64,000 bases of DNA from JAKRSE01 sp943369295 (GTDB lineage Bacteria > Armatimonadota > Fimbriimonadia > Fimbriimonadales > Fimbriimonadaceae): assembly GCA_943369295.1 (NCBI GenBank), contig CALRMU020000001.1, forward strand, positions 248,001-312,000, written 5' to 3'. Positions within the stretch are counted from its first letter, which is position 1. The number at the start of each line of letters is the position of its first letter. The position numbers and the translations under genes are program-made. Positions 52,232-61,091 of this stretch are shown in pieces. Under the pieces are notes generated by a model that saw nothing but the letters and a program-made list of their open reading frames with translations, made no database searches and was not told where the DNA came from.

Positions 52232-52876
52232 TTGAAAAACCGTCGATCCGTCCGTGGCTTGTCCTTTGTTGAGGTTGCAGTGACCTGTCTTCTCATGGTG
52301 GCTATGGGCGTGCTTTTGACTGCTGGCTGGAAGGGAGGGCGTGAATCCATAAGAGAATCCATCACTCTCTCTGTCATGCACGAATCGACTCGGGCTCTCC
52401 TCATCTATTCACAAGATTACGATGGACACCTGCCTCACAGCGATGCAGAGATTCGCCGTACCTTTGACATGGGGCCAGATGGGGCGACTGTGGCTATGAA
52501 TGCGTGTCTTGCATCAGTGCCAGAGGTCAACGTGATGGAGCGGCTGGTCTTGACGGCTCCCGTAGGAAGATTTATCAGCCAGGATGGCCGCTACTTTAAG
52601 CCAGCACGCCTGGCCACGACCGATAGCTTTGCCGCCTTGCAGAAGGCAGATAAGAGCCAATGGAAGGTTTTTGAACCTCAAGACTCCCGCCACATGGGGG
52701 CCGCGCCTTATGGTTTGGCCGATGGAAGCATTAAGGTGTGGCATCCGGCGGCTTTTCGACCATCGGCGGTCCATAAGGATCAATGCAACGGCGATCTCTT
52801 GATGGGAACGCCGGACAACCCCTCATTTGTGCCGGATCCTAAGCTGACTCACTACCTGCGAGTGAAAGCATCTTAA
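52232..52876 (+). CDS. Prepilin-like protein with H-X9-DG motif
   Basis: Type IV pilin-like or pseudopilin protein of about 214 residues. The prepilin signal is short and basic (LKNRRSVRG), cleaved before LSFVEVAVTCLLM, and the conserved Glu is at position +5. The hydrophobic helix follows. A C-terminal H-x9-D-G (His and Asp-Gly in RHMGAAPYGLADGS) matches the H-X9-DG prepilin-associated domain of Planctomycetes, Lentisphaerae and Armatimonadetes. TTG at 52232 is chosen because AAGAGG lies just before it; a GTG at 52193 is the alternative. It lies between infA and rpmJ. Confidence 0.8.
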   Translation: MKNRRSVRGLSFVEVAVTCLLMVAMGVLLTAGWKGGRESIRESITLSVMHESTRALLIYSQDYDGHLPHSDAEIRRTFDMGPDGATVAMNACLASVPEVNVMERLVLTAPVGRFISQDGRYFKPARLATTDSFAALQKADKSQWKVFEPQDSRHMGAAPYGLADGSIKVWHPAAFRPSAVHKDQCNGDLLMGTPDNPSFVPDPKLTHYLRVKAS

Positions 52877-52963
52877 GACGGAGCAGGGAAGCATCACTTA
52901 GGCGAAAGGCCCAAGATACGACAAGGTGGGCCCGGATGCCCCTGGGCTGGAGCAAAGGCTGCG

Positions 52964-52969
52964 TATAAT
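52964..52969 (+). promoter_or_regulatory. Consensus -10 box of the rpmJ-rpsM ribosomal operon
   Basis: TATAAT about 100 bp before rpmJ, with only a weak -35 (CTGGGC region). The leader it would produce holds an AGGCGC...GCGCCT stem (about 52982-53014) and a CGCCA-AAC-TGGCG hairpin (about 53036-53048), which may form an autoregulatory leader. Confidence 0.5.
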
Positions 52970-53069
52970 CCCTCTCTGCGTCAGGCGCTCCCTACGGGGA
53001 TCTAGCGCGCCTTAAGCCGCTGTTCCTTGAGACGCGCCAAACTGGCGAAACGATCCGAGGCTGACCGTT

Positions 53070-53183
53070 ATGAAAGTTCGTGCCAGTGTGAAGCGCATTT
53101 GCGAAAAATGCAAAATCATCAAGCGGAAAGGTGTTGTCCGCGTGATTTGTGAAAACCCCAAGCACAAACAGAGGCAGGGTTAA
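53070..53183 (+). CDS. rpmJ: 50S ribosomal protein L36 (bL36)
   Basis: 37 residues: MKVRASVKRICEKCKIIKRK, then GVVRVICENPKHKQRQG. Two CxxC-type cysteines and a C-terminal Cys/His make the zinc-binding form of L36. First gene of the ribosomal run, 17 bp before rpsM. Confidence 0.96.
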   Translation: MKVRASVKRICEKCKIIKRKGVVRVICENPKHKQRQG

Positions 53184-53200
53184 GGAAAGAGGAAGACTGA

Positions 53201-53578
53201 ATGGCTCGTATTGCCGGTGTTGATCTGCCAAGAGATAAGGCTGTCCTTTACGGACTTCAGAGCATCTACGGAATTGGTCCGAAGGTGTCTGATGCTGTCG
53301 TGACCAAAGCGGGATTGGACCCCCGTACAAAGATTCGTGACCTGTCTGATGATGATATTCAGAAGATTAGGAACATCATCGAAGAGGACTGCTTGATTGA
53401 AGGCGATCTCCGCCGCGAGATCTACAGCAACATTCGTCGTCTCTTTGAAATCAACTGCTATCGTGGGACCAGGCACAAGAGAGGCCTGCCCGTCCACGGA
53501 CAGAACACTCGAGCCAACGCTCGAACCCGTAAGGGCAAGCGAAAGACCGTCGCCGGCAAGAAGAAGGCGAAGAAGTAA
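53201..53578 (+). CDS. rpsM: 30S ribosomal protein S13 (uS13)
   Basis: 125 residues with MARIAGVDLPRDKAVLYGL and the C-terminal RGTRHKRGLPVHGQNTRANA typical of S13. Three bases before rpsK. Confidence 0.98.
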   Translation: MARIAGVDLPRDKAVLYGLQSIYGIGPKVSDAVVTKAGLDPRTKIRDLSDDDIQKIRNIIEEDCLIEGDLRREIYSNIRRLFEINCYRGTRHKRGLPVHGQNTRANARTRKGKRKTVAGKKKAKK

Positions 53579-53581
53579 ACC

Positions 53582-53971
53582 ATGGCACGCAAGCAGGTTA
53601 GAGGAAAGGTTAAGGAGAAGAAGCAGGTCGCACACGGTCACGTGTACATCCACGCTTCCTTCAACAACACCATCGTCACCATCACTGATCCCCAGGGCAA
53701 CGCGCTCTGCTGGGCCAGCGCTGGCCATGTGGGCTTTAAGGGCAGCAGAAAGGGCACTCCTTTTGCTGCTCAGCTCTCCGCCGAAAAGGTGGTCGAGAAA
53801 GCCAAGGGTCACGGCATGGGCTCCGTTGATGTTTACATCCACGGTCCCGGAGCAGGACGCGAAACCGCCGTCCGCGCTCTTAGTGCTCGAGGTCTTGACG
53901 TCAAGTCGATTCGCGACGTCACCCCCGTGCCCCACAACGGCTGCCGCCCTCCCAAAAAGCGCCGCGTCTAA
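53582..53971 (+). CDS. rpsK: 30S ribosomal protein S11 (uS11)
   Basis: 129 residues. Contains HVYIHASFNNTIVTITDPQG and the C-terminal VTPVPHNGCRPPKKRRV typical of S11. In many bacteria rpsD follows; here rpoA follows after 15 bases. Confidence 0.98.
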   Translation: MARKQVRGKVKEKKQVAHGHVYIHASFNNTIVTITDPQGNALCWASAGHVGFKGSRKGTPFAAQLSAEKVVEKAKGHGMGSVDVYIHGPGAGRETAVRALSARGLDVKSIRDVTPVPHNGCRPPKKRRV

Positions 53972-53986
53972 CGCACACCACCACTC

Positions 53987-54967
53987 ATGCCCCAGATTCA
54001 AACCCTCGAACTCACCGAAGAATACGGCAAGATCGTTCTTGAGCCGCTTGAGCGCGGTTATGGAACGACGATCGGCAACGCTCTTCGCCGCGTCCTGCTC
54101 TCAAGCATTCAGGGCGCTGCCGTCATGGGCGTCCGCATCGACAAGGTCTTCCATGAGTTTCAGTCGATCCCAGGCTGCAAAGAAGACGCCAGCGAATTTC
54201 TGCTGAACGTCAGCCGCCTCGCTATCAGGATCCACCCCGACGCCATTCCGGCCGAAGAGCTGACTCTGAGGATTGAAGCTAGAGGCCCTGGAAAGGTAAC
54301 CGGCGCAGACGTCATCTGCCCCGAAGGTGTTGAGATCATTAATCTCGACTGTTATCTTGCCACTCTCAACACTCAGCACGATGTGCTGAACGCTGAGCTC
54401 TTTGTTGGCTGGGGCGCAGGATACGTTCTACCCGAAAGGCAGGAGCGCTACAAGGGAGTCATCGGAATCATCGCCGCTGGCAGCCAGTTCACCCCCGTCA
54501 AGAAGGTCAACTTCCTAGTCGACCAGACCCGCGTGGGAATGAGGACTGACTACGAGAGGCTGATTCTTGAGGTTTGGACCAACGGCGCCGTTACACCCAA
54601 CGACGCTGTCACTCAGGCCGCCCACATTCTTGATAAGTTCTTCCGCATGTTCTTCGACCTCGGAGATGCGGGAATCGAGCCACTTGAGGCTTTGGAGGCG
54701 GAAATCGCCCCCGAACTGGCTCATGTGCCCGACACCAAGATTGAAGAACTGGACTTCAGCCAGAGAACCTTCAACTGTCTGCGACGCGCCGGAATTCTTA
54801 ACCTGCGCCAGCTGGCCGGTGTGAACGAAGGTGATTTGATCGGCATTCGCGGCTTCGGCAAGAAGTCACTCAGCGAAGTTCGTGAGAAGCTGGAAGAGCA
54901 TGGCGTTGAGCTTAAGGCACCTAAGGGTGGCTTTGCCTACGACCTGCCGGACGACGACGACTACTAA
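53987..54967 (+). CDS. rpoA: RNA polymerase alpha subunit
   Basis: 326 residues. The N-terminal domain has EEYGKIVLEPLERGYGTTIG and NALRRVLLSS for dimerisation; the C-terminal domain (about 250-310) has the RTFNCLRRAGILNLRQL and IRGFGKKSLSEVREKL HhH of alpha-CTD. Acidic Asp tail at the end. Confidence 0.98.
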   Translation: MPQIQTLELTEEYGKIVLEPLERGYGTTIGNALRRVLLSSIQGAAVMGVRIDKVFHEFQSIPGCKEDASEFLLNVSRLAIRIHPDAIPAEELTLRIEARGPGKVTGADVICPEGVEIINLDCYLATLNTQHDVLNAELFVGWGAGYVLPERQERYKGVIGIIAAGSQFTPVKKVNFLVDQTRVGMRTDYERLILEVWTNGAVTPNDAVTQAAHILDKFFRMFFDLGDAGIEPLEALEAEIAPELAHVPDTKIEELDFSQRTFNCLRRAGILNLRQLAGVNEGDLIGIRGFGKKSLSEVREKLEEHGVELKAPKGGFAYDLPDDDDY

Positions 54968-54988
54968 GATTTTTTTAAGGAGACCACG

Positions 54989-55438
54989 ATGCGCCATAAG
55001 ATTGACCGACGCAAGCTAGGACTTCCTCACGATCAGAGGATGCACCTGCTGACAAACCTTTCCCGACAGTTCATTCGGGTTGGGTACGTTCACACAACCG
55101 TAGGCAGGGCCAAGGAACTTCGACGACTTGTCGAGAACCTTATCACCCTGGGCAAAGACAACACCCTGGCCTCACGACGAGAAGCCAGAAAGATTCTGGT
55201 CGGCCACAGCAAGGCCAGCCCCAAGCCCACCAAGGTGCTTGCAGGCAAGACTGACATCGAAAAGCTTCAGATCCTCAAGGAAAGGAGCTTGATCAACGGA
55301 GAAGATTTGGTTTCACACCTCTTCGACAACGTTGCTCCTCGCTTCAAGGATCGCCCCGGTGGCTACACTCGTTTGACCCGAACCGGCGTCCGACGTGGTG
55401 ACGCAGCCCCCACGGCTGTTCTTGAGCTTGTCAGCTAA
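54989..55438 (+). CDS. rplQ: 50S ribosomal protein L17 (bL17)
   Basis: 149 residues with MRHKIDRRKLGLPHDQRMHL and the usual L17 end (GGYTRLTRTGVRRGDAAP). It is longer than the E. coli form in the middle. Shine-Dalgarno AAGGAG precedes the ATG. Its end overlaps the truA start. Confidence 0.97.
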   Translation: MRHKIDRRKLGLPHDQRMHLLTNLSRQFIRVGYVHTTVGRAKELRRLVENLITLGKDNTLASRREARKILVGHSKASPKPTKVLAGKTDIEKLQILKERSLINGEDLVSHLFDNVAPRFKDRPGGYTRLTRTGVRRGDAAPTAVLELVS

Positions 55439-56234
55439 ACGAATTAAACTCACCGTCGCGTACGACGGAACTGACTTCTGCGGATGGGCTTCGCAGGTGG
55501 ACCAACGAACGGTCCATGGCACATTGACAGAAACTGTTCGCCAGATCTCGGGCGAAGATTACGAGATCATCGGAGCAAGCCGCACAGACAGCGGCGCCCA
55601 CGCAAAGGGGCAGGTTTGTCACTTCGACACAACCAACCCCATGCCGATTGAAAAGTGGAAGAGGGCCTTTAATGACCGCCTTCCCCTGGATGTCAGCATT
55701 GTGGAAAGCAAAGCTGTCTCTCCCGACTTTCACTCACGATTCTCGGCAGACCGCAGGTGGTACCGCTACAGAATCCAGGTGGGAGATAGGGATCCACACC
55801 GGGCACGCTTTACTTTCAATTGGTACAAAGCCTTGGATGTCGAGCTGATGAACCGGTCGGCGCAGACTCTGGTCGGAGAGCATGATTTCTATGCCTTCAG
55901 TCAGGATCTCGTCGGAGTGGAGAACACAGTTCGGACTCTCTTTTCAGTCGATGTCAAGGCTGTAAAGGATGAGATCTGGGTTGATGTTGTAGGAACCGCT
56001 TTTGTCAGAGGAATGATGAGGCGGATCAGTGGCTCGCTCTGGGAGATTGGCCGTGGGCAAAGGCCAAGCTCTGACCTCGTCCGGCTCTTGACTGAACCGG
56101 AAGCAGAAGGCCTTCATTGGCCGACTGTTCTGCCCGCTAAGGGGCTGACCTTGATGAAGGTCTTCTACGGAAGACACCCCAGGGACAACCGCTTGAACAA
56201 GATTTGTATCGAAAAGGAAGACGACAATGAATAA
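55428..56234 (+). CDS. truA: tRNA pseudouridine(38-40) synthase TruA
   Basis: Makes pseudouridine in the tRNA anticodon arm. Catalytic Asp is in GASRTDSGAHAKGQVCHF (about 53). The N-terminal AYDGTDFCGWA and the RMMRRISGSLWEIG-type C-terminal segment are typical. TTG at 55428 gives MSAKRIKLTVAYDG and overlaps rplQ by eleven bases; an upstream GTG at 55395 overlaps more. It overlaps rplM by eight bases. Confidence 0.93.
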   Translation: MSAKRIKLTVAYDGTDFCGWASQVDQRTVHGTLTETVRQISGEDYEIIGASRTDSGAHAKGQVCHFDTTNPMPIEKWKRAFNDRLPLDVSIVESKAVSPDFHSRFSADRRWYRYRIQVGDRDPHRARFTFNWYKALDVELMNRSAQTLVGEHDFYAFSQDLVGVENTVRTLFSVDVKAVKDEIWVDVVGTAFVRGMMRRISGSLWEIGRGQRPSSDLVRLLTEPEAEGLHWPTVLPAKGLTLMKVFYGRHPRDNRLNKICIEKEDDNE

Positions 56235-56664
56235 GACTTTTTCGGCTAAGCCGGAGTCCATCGAGCGAACTTGGCATCTTATTGATGCCTCGAACGTTCC
56301 TGTTGGACGACTGGCCGCCCAGGTTGCCCAGATTCTTAGGGGCAAGCACAAGCCAACCTTTACCTACAACCAAGACTGTGGTGACTTTGTGGTCATCATC
56401 AATGCCGACAAGGCAGTTTGGACTGGCACCAAGGCCAAGGAACTGCTTTACTGGCACACAGGCTGGCCCGGCGGACTCCGCAACATTACCCGCGGCGAAC
56501 TTCTGGAAACCAACCCTGTTCGAGCTATCGAAAAGGTTGTCTGGGGCATGACCCCCAAGACCAAGCTTGGTCGAGCCCTTTTCAAGAAGCTTAAGGTTTA
56601 CGCTGGTCCCGAGCATCCTCATGAGGCTCAGAACCCTCAGCCCTTCGATATCAGCAAGAAGTAA
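56227..56664 (+). CDS. rplM: 50S ribosomal protein L13 (uL13)
   Basis: 145 residues with WHLIDASNVPVGRLAAQVAQ, DFVVIINADKAV and the C-terminal KVYAGPEHPHEAQNPQPF of L13. Nine bases before rpsI. Confidence 0.98.
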   Translation: MNKTFSAKPESIERTWHLIDASNVPVGRLAAQVAQILRGKHKPTFTYNQDCGDFVVIINADKAVWTGTKAKELLYWHTGWPGGLRNITRGELLETNPVRAIEKVVWGMTPKTKLGRALFKKLKVYAGPEHPHEAQNPQPFDISKK

Positions 56665-56673
56665 AGGAAGACT

Positions 56674-57075
56674 ATGGCACTCGCAGCAAACCAAATCAGC
56701 TACGGCACAGGCCGACGCAAGTGCGCCATCGCCCGTGTGTGGCTCGAGCCCGGCGAAGGCGGCATCATCATCAACAACCGCGACCACAAGGATTACCTTG
56801 TTCGACCGGTTCTTGAAATTCTCGTCAATTCTCCCCTCGTCGCCGCTCAGACCGAAGGCAAGTTCACGGTCCGAGCTCTCGTCAAGGGTGGCGGAACCAC
56901 CGGCCAGGCCGGTGCAGTTCGACTTGGCATCGCCCGAGCACTCGTCGCTTACGACGAGACCCTTAGGCCCGCCTTGAGAGCTGCTGGCTTCTTGACCCGA
57001 GACGCTCGAGTCAAGGAAAGCAAGAAGTACGGACACAAGAAAGCCCGACGAGGCTTCCAGTTCGTCAAGCGCTGA
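56674..57075 (+). CDS. rpsI: 30S ribosomal protein S9 (uS9)
   Basis: 133 residues. GTGRRKCAIARVWLEPGEG at the N-terminus and the C-terminal tail KKYGHKKARRGFQFVKR that reaches the P-site tRNA. Last gene of the ribosomal run. Confidence 0.98.
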   Translation: MALAANQISYGTGRRKCAIARVWLEPGEGGIIINNRDHKDYLVRPVLEILVNSPLVAAQTEGKFTVRALVKGGGTTGQAGAVRLGIARALVAYDETLRPALRAAGFLTRDARVKESKKYGHKKARRGFQFVKR

Positions 57076-57102
57076 GACTGGCTCTACAGTCTTCCTTTTC
57101 AC

Positions 57103-57146
57103 AGCCAGCCGAAACCCCTTGTGGGTTCGGCTGGCTTGTTGTTTTC
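57103..57146 (+). terminator. Terminator of the rpmJ-rpsI operon
   Basis: AGCCAGCCGAA(A)CCC pairs with GGGTTCGGCTGGCT, followed by TGTTGTTTT. Confidence 0.9.
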
Positions 57147-57235
57147 AGCCCTTCTCCTCTTCATCCACTTGGTTCTTCAGAAACCGCCCGCCCTCTCTCG
57201 ACTCTCTCTGAGCCATGATAGATACGGAGTCCTGA

Positions 57236-58300
57236 GTGTTTTCCCTCGCTGCCGCACTGCTTATGTCTAGCGCCCTGCCTGTCGAACCTTCCTCGACCAC
57301 CCTCCTGCCGGTCGGCACAACTCTTCTCGCAGACAAAAAGCTCTCCTTCCAGTGGCCTTCAAGTGGGTTCGACGTGAGGTTCAAGGGGACTTCCTTGGTT
57401 CTTGATCTTGAAGACTCGGCTTCGGGAGAGGAAGTCAAAGCTGGCGGCACCCAATCGAACGCCATCGAAGTCAGAATCGACAGCGGGCCGAGCAGAAGCA
57501 TCACTCTCAAGCCAGGCAGGAACAGGGTTGTTCTGGCCGAATCGCTTACGGATAACTTCCACTTGGCCTTCGTGCGCAAGCGCACCGAAAGCCAAGTCGG
57601 CATCGTGACCCTTCACGGGGTGGAATCCCCCGGAGGCAGCATTGAGAAACCGACTCCTCCCAACCGACGCCTCACGGTTTTTGGGGACTCGAATTCCTGT
57701 GGCTATGGCGCCGAAGCTCCCAGTCGCGACATCAAGTATTCGCCTTCAACCCAAAACTCAGATGCGGCGTTTCCCGCCATTACAGCCAGAGCCCTTGGGC
57801 TGGAGCTGAATCTGATTGCGGCTTCTGGCTGGGGAATCATGCGGGGCTACGGAGGCGAGACCACTAGCGCCATCCCTCGTGTCTGGCGCAGAGCTTTAAT
57901 CGATCAGGAATCACCTCTTTCAGAAGGGCCAGAGCCCGCGGCAATCGTCGTGATCTTGGGCGACAATGATTTTGCCCAGGGCGACCCGGGCGAGGCCTTT
58001 GATGCTGCCTATCTGGATTTCGTCAAGGCCCTGAGGTCTAAGCACAAAGCCAGCCCCATCCTTCTCTGCACCAGCAGCTTTATGCAGGGCACCAGCCCCA
58101 ACTCACGAGTCGGAAAGGTGATCGACTCTGTTATTGCTCACATGAAGGACCCAAGCATGTACAGGGTTAATCTCCCTGTCTACCAAGAAGCTTGGGGCTT
58201 CGGAGCCGACTGGCACATCAGCTTGGAAGGCCATAGAAAGATCGCCGCCCCCCTTATTCAGCTGCTTGAGGGGATGAGGGTTGGTCGAAGAATCGGCTAA
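57236..58300 (+). CDS. SGNH/GDSL esterase, carbohydrate esterase family 2-like
   Basis: 354 residues, exported (signal about 1-16). The N-terminal jelly-roll (about 20-125) and C-terminal SGNH hydrolase match the two-domain plan of CE2 acetylesterases. Catalytic Ser is in FGDSNSCGYG (about 150); the GDNDF block and the C-terminal DWHISLEGH Asp/His pair complete the triad. It likely removes acetyl groups from polysaccharides. It starts at GTG with a TAGATA box 11 bases upstream and no clear ribosome site. Confidence 0.82.
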   Translation: MFSLAAALLMSSALPVEPSSTTLLPVGTTLLADKKLSFQWPSSGFDVRFKGTSLVLDLEDSASGEEVKAGGTQSNAIEVRIDSGPSRSITLKPGRNRVVLAESLTDNFHLAFVRKRTESQVGIVTLHGVESPGGSIEKPTPPNRRLTVFGDSNSCGYGAEAPSRDIKYSPSTQNSDAAFPAITARALGLELNLIAASGWGIMRGYGGETTSAIPRVWRRALIDQESPLSEGPEPAAIVVILGDNDFAQGDPGEAFDAAYLDFVKALRSKHKASPILLCTSSFMQGTSPNSRVGKVIDSVIAHMKDPSMYRVNLPVYQEAWGFGADWHISLEGHRKIAAPLIQLLEGMRVGRRIG

Positions 58301-58307
58301 GAGTTGA

Positions 58308-61091
58308 TCACTCTTCAGCATCCTGCTTGGGCCGAGATTTCTCGGCCTCTCTGCTTCTCTTCCTTTTGAGCTCCAATAGCCGCTCAGCGGCAGCCCCCGT
58401 GTCTGTTTGCTTGGGAGCGGCTGTCTTCTTTTCTTCGGTTGGTGGAGGTGCGAACAAGGGAGCTGCCGCCTTTTTCGGAGCGGAGCGAGTCCGGTCTTTG
58501 GCCTCTTTCAGCCGAGTGATCGGAGCCTGGTCCACAACCGGAGCCTTGGCCTTCTTGAAGCTGAACCCCTTGAGGACAAGTCTTCGGGAAGCGACATCAA
58601 AAGGCCACAGAAGACAGCCGGCTAGAAGGCACCAGAACCAGATCTCGACTGGGGTCACCACCGCCTTTGAGGCCGGACGGACAGCTTCCCTTTCGTCTTT
58701 AAGAAGTCTTCCCCCTGTCGCAGTCACCGCCTGCTGAAGCAGGGGCAGGTTAGCCGTTGCCGCTTGGTATTCGGCCGGATAAGCTCGGGAAACACTCTCA
58801 ACCTGGACCAGCGAACCGGTGGGAGAATCTTCCACCACCGAAACAACATAGCTTCCCAGCTTTGAAGATTGGAAACGCCCCACGTACTCGCCAGGGGCAG
58901 AGGGCTCCAGCTCAATCGTCTGGGGTTCGCCATCTGGGCCAGCGACCCTCACAGAGCTTGGTGCCCTTTCGTCGGGCGACTTCACCAGCACCGTGCCTAT
59001 GCCGCTTTCCTGACCGATCTCAACTTCGTAGCGGGTTTGGGTGGCTCGTCGAGCCATGCCTCGCACAAGCTGAGACCAAAACACGTCGTAGCCTTCCCAC
59101 CCCACCCATTGTCTGGCCCATCTGGGATGAGCATCGGAAGTGAAAGCGAGGCTCGTGCCTAACCCGTACTGCCACCGAGCGAGAAGGGGGTCATCCTTGT
59201 GGGTTTTAAGAACGTTCCTGGCCAAGGGGCGGCTGTCAGTCAAACAGTAAGCCAGCAGGGCGGGGAATTCACCCAGGCCGCGAATCGAATCGTCGGATCC
59301 GGTCTGTTTGGGATAGAAGGCTCCCTCTTCGATTGCAGACCGAGAAACGATCGCCGCATCCTGCGAGAAGATGGCGGGAAGCTGTCTGGCTTTCTCCGCC
59401 AGATAGAATCTTCCGCCTCCCAATGCCGCAAGTCGGCGAAGATCAGGAACAAATTCCCCCTTGCCAAAGGCGATGACAGAAGTGGTGATTCCCCTCTTCC
59501 TCATGTCTGTCACCTGCAGCATCGAATCGCGCCAGTCGGTCGAGTCGGCTCCGTCTGCCAAGAGCAGCAGGTGCCGAACCTTAGAATCTTCGGCGGTTAA
59601 GGTCTGGTTGGCTTTTGAGACACTGGGGCCAATATAAATGCCGCCGCCAGTGACGGCCAGCTTTCTAATCCCTGCAATCGCCTGCTCTTTGACTAGGGGG
59701 CCCATGGGCACCACGAACTCGATGCCATCAGAAGAACCCGCCACACCCAGGCGGTCCATGGGGCCAAGCATGGTGGAGGTGACCTCAGCCGCCTTCTTGG
59801 CCAGCTCCAGCTTAGGCAAGCCGTCTTCAACCATCGACATGCTGCCAGAGCAGTCCACCATGATGAGAATTGAAGTGCTCGGAAGATCTTTCCTTTTGCG
59901 GATGTTGAGGTCAACAGGAAGAGCGTCGGCGATGGGAGTGGCGTAATAGCCTCCAGGAAGAAAGCTGTCTTCACCCCCCACCATGGCAAAACCGGAACCA
60001 GAATCTCGGACTGAAGTCTGAATCGCCTTCATCTGATTGTCGGTCAGATTGGTGGCATTAAGATCGTTGATCAGGATCGCGTCGTATTGGGCGAAATCGG
60101 TGAGCCGGACCGGAATTGAACCTGGGGTGGCTCTTGAGACCAAGATTCCTCTGCCTTGAAGGGCCTTGTAGAGAGCCGATGGCGAAGTGCCGCTTTCCAG
60201 CACCAGGGTTCGGCTTGGCCCCTTTGCGTTCAGGATCGCTAATCCGATGTTGTTGCGATTGTCGCCGTCCTCTTCTGTTTCCAGCGTGACGCGGTAGTTG
60301 GATAGGCCGAGCTTGTCAACGGGCTCTTCGAAGACGATCAGGTTCTCGCCCTCGTTGAGCTGAAGCGTTCTCGTCGCCCTTTTCACTCCGTCGCGGTCAA
60401 GAGTCAGACGGGCGGGCATGGCTCTATCTGCCACAACCCTCGCCCTGATCACTGATTTGCCTCCCAGCCTTGCATCGCTGGGGGCTGTCACCTCGGCGAC
60501 GAAGGCTTCAGCCTTTTCTCGCTCTGACCCCAAAGAAACGACATCGAGAGTGATTCCCTCTGCCGAAGCGACTTCGGAGGCTTGGACCAGGTCGCCGTCC
60601 GTTTCATTTCCATCGGTCAGCAGAACGACTCGGCGATTTTTGCTGCCGGGCAGGGAGGCGATTCCCAGCCTGACCGCAGCGGCCAAGTTCGAGCTTGCTG
60701 GGTTGACTTTGCTCTGAATAGCGGGGATGGGGCGGCTTGGTCCAGCGGCAGATTCCAGCAGAGGCTCGGCACCAGCGACGACGACTGAACCAACATCACT
60801 GCCTCCTAAACTCTTCATCGACTGATCGACAAACTGTCTGGCCCTCTGCTGATCCTTGCTCGGCACGGAATCAGAAAGGTCCAAAACAAAGGCGATGGCC
60901 TGGCCGCTGGTTTTCAGGCGCAGCTCAGGCCCCGCTAGTGCAGCGACGATAAGGGTGCAGATAAGAAGCCTAAGGGTCAGAGCCGTTACTCTTTGACTTC
61001 TGCTAAGGCCCTGCATTTGGCGCACCATCCAAATGGTGTAAGCCCACAGGGGCAGCAGAAGAATCAGCCAGAAAGGTGCGTTAAAGGCCAT
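58308..61091 (-). CDS. Large membrane VWA-domain protein with GATase1-like region
   Basis: About 927 residues. Two N-terminal helices (about 4-50) and one near the C-terminus (about 815-835). First VWA domain has DLSDS (MIDAS, near residue 70); a glutamine-amidotransferase-like region (about 330-400, GFAMVGGEDSFLPGG) contains a second VWA with DCSGS (near 425). Such proteins lie beside MoxR and BatA-like genes and are linked to protein quality or envelope function. ATG at 61091 overlaps the stop of the upstream gene (TGATG). The C-terminal tail is Lys/Glu-rich. Confidence 0.85.
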   Translation of the reverse strand: MAFNAPFWLILLLPLWAYTIWMVRQMQGLSRSQRVTALTLRLLICTLIVAALAGPELRLKTSGQAIAFVLDLSDSVPSKDQQRARQFVDQSMKSLGGSDVGSVVVAGAEPLLESAAGPSRPIPAIQSKVNPASSNLAAAVRLGIASLPGSKNRRVVLLTDGNETDGDLVQASEVASAEGITLDVVSLGSEREKAEAFVAEVTAPSDARLGGKSVIRARVVADRAMPARLTLDRDGVKRATRTLQLNEGENLIVFEEPVDKLGLSNYRVTLETEEDGDNRNNIGLAILNAKGPSRTLVLESGTSPSALYKALQGRGILVSRATPGSIPVRLTDFAQYDAILINDLNATNLTDNQMKAIQTSVRDSGSGFAMVGGEDSFLPGGYYATPIADALPVDLNIRKRKDLPSTSILIMVDCSGSMSMVEDGLPKLELAKKAAEVTSTMLGPMDRLGVAGSSDGIEFVVPMGPLVKEQAIAGIRKLAVTGGGIYIGPSVSKANQTLTAEDSKVRHLLLLADGADSTDWRDSMLQVTDMRKRGITTSVIAFGKGEFVPDLRRLAALGGGRFYLAEKARQLPAIFSQDAAIVSRSAIEEGAFYPKQTGSDDSIRGLGEFPALLAYCLTDSRPLARNVLKTHKDDPLLARWQYGLGTSLAFTSDAHPRWARQWVGWEGYDVFWSQLVRGMARRATQTRYEVEIGQESGIGTVLVKSPDERAPSSVRVAGPDGEPQTIELEPSAPGEYVGRFQSSKLGSYVVSVVEDSPTGSLVQVESVSRAYPAEYQAATANLPLLQQAVTATGGRLLKDEREAVRPASKAVVTPVEIWFWCLLAGCLLWPFDVASRRLVLKGFSFKKAKAPVVDQAPITRLKEAKDRTRSAPKKAAAPLFAPPPTEEKKTAAPKQTDTGAAAERLLELKRKRSREAEKSRPKQDAEE

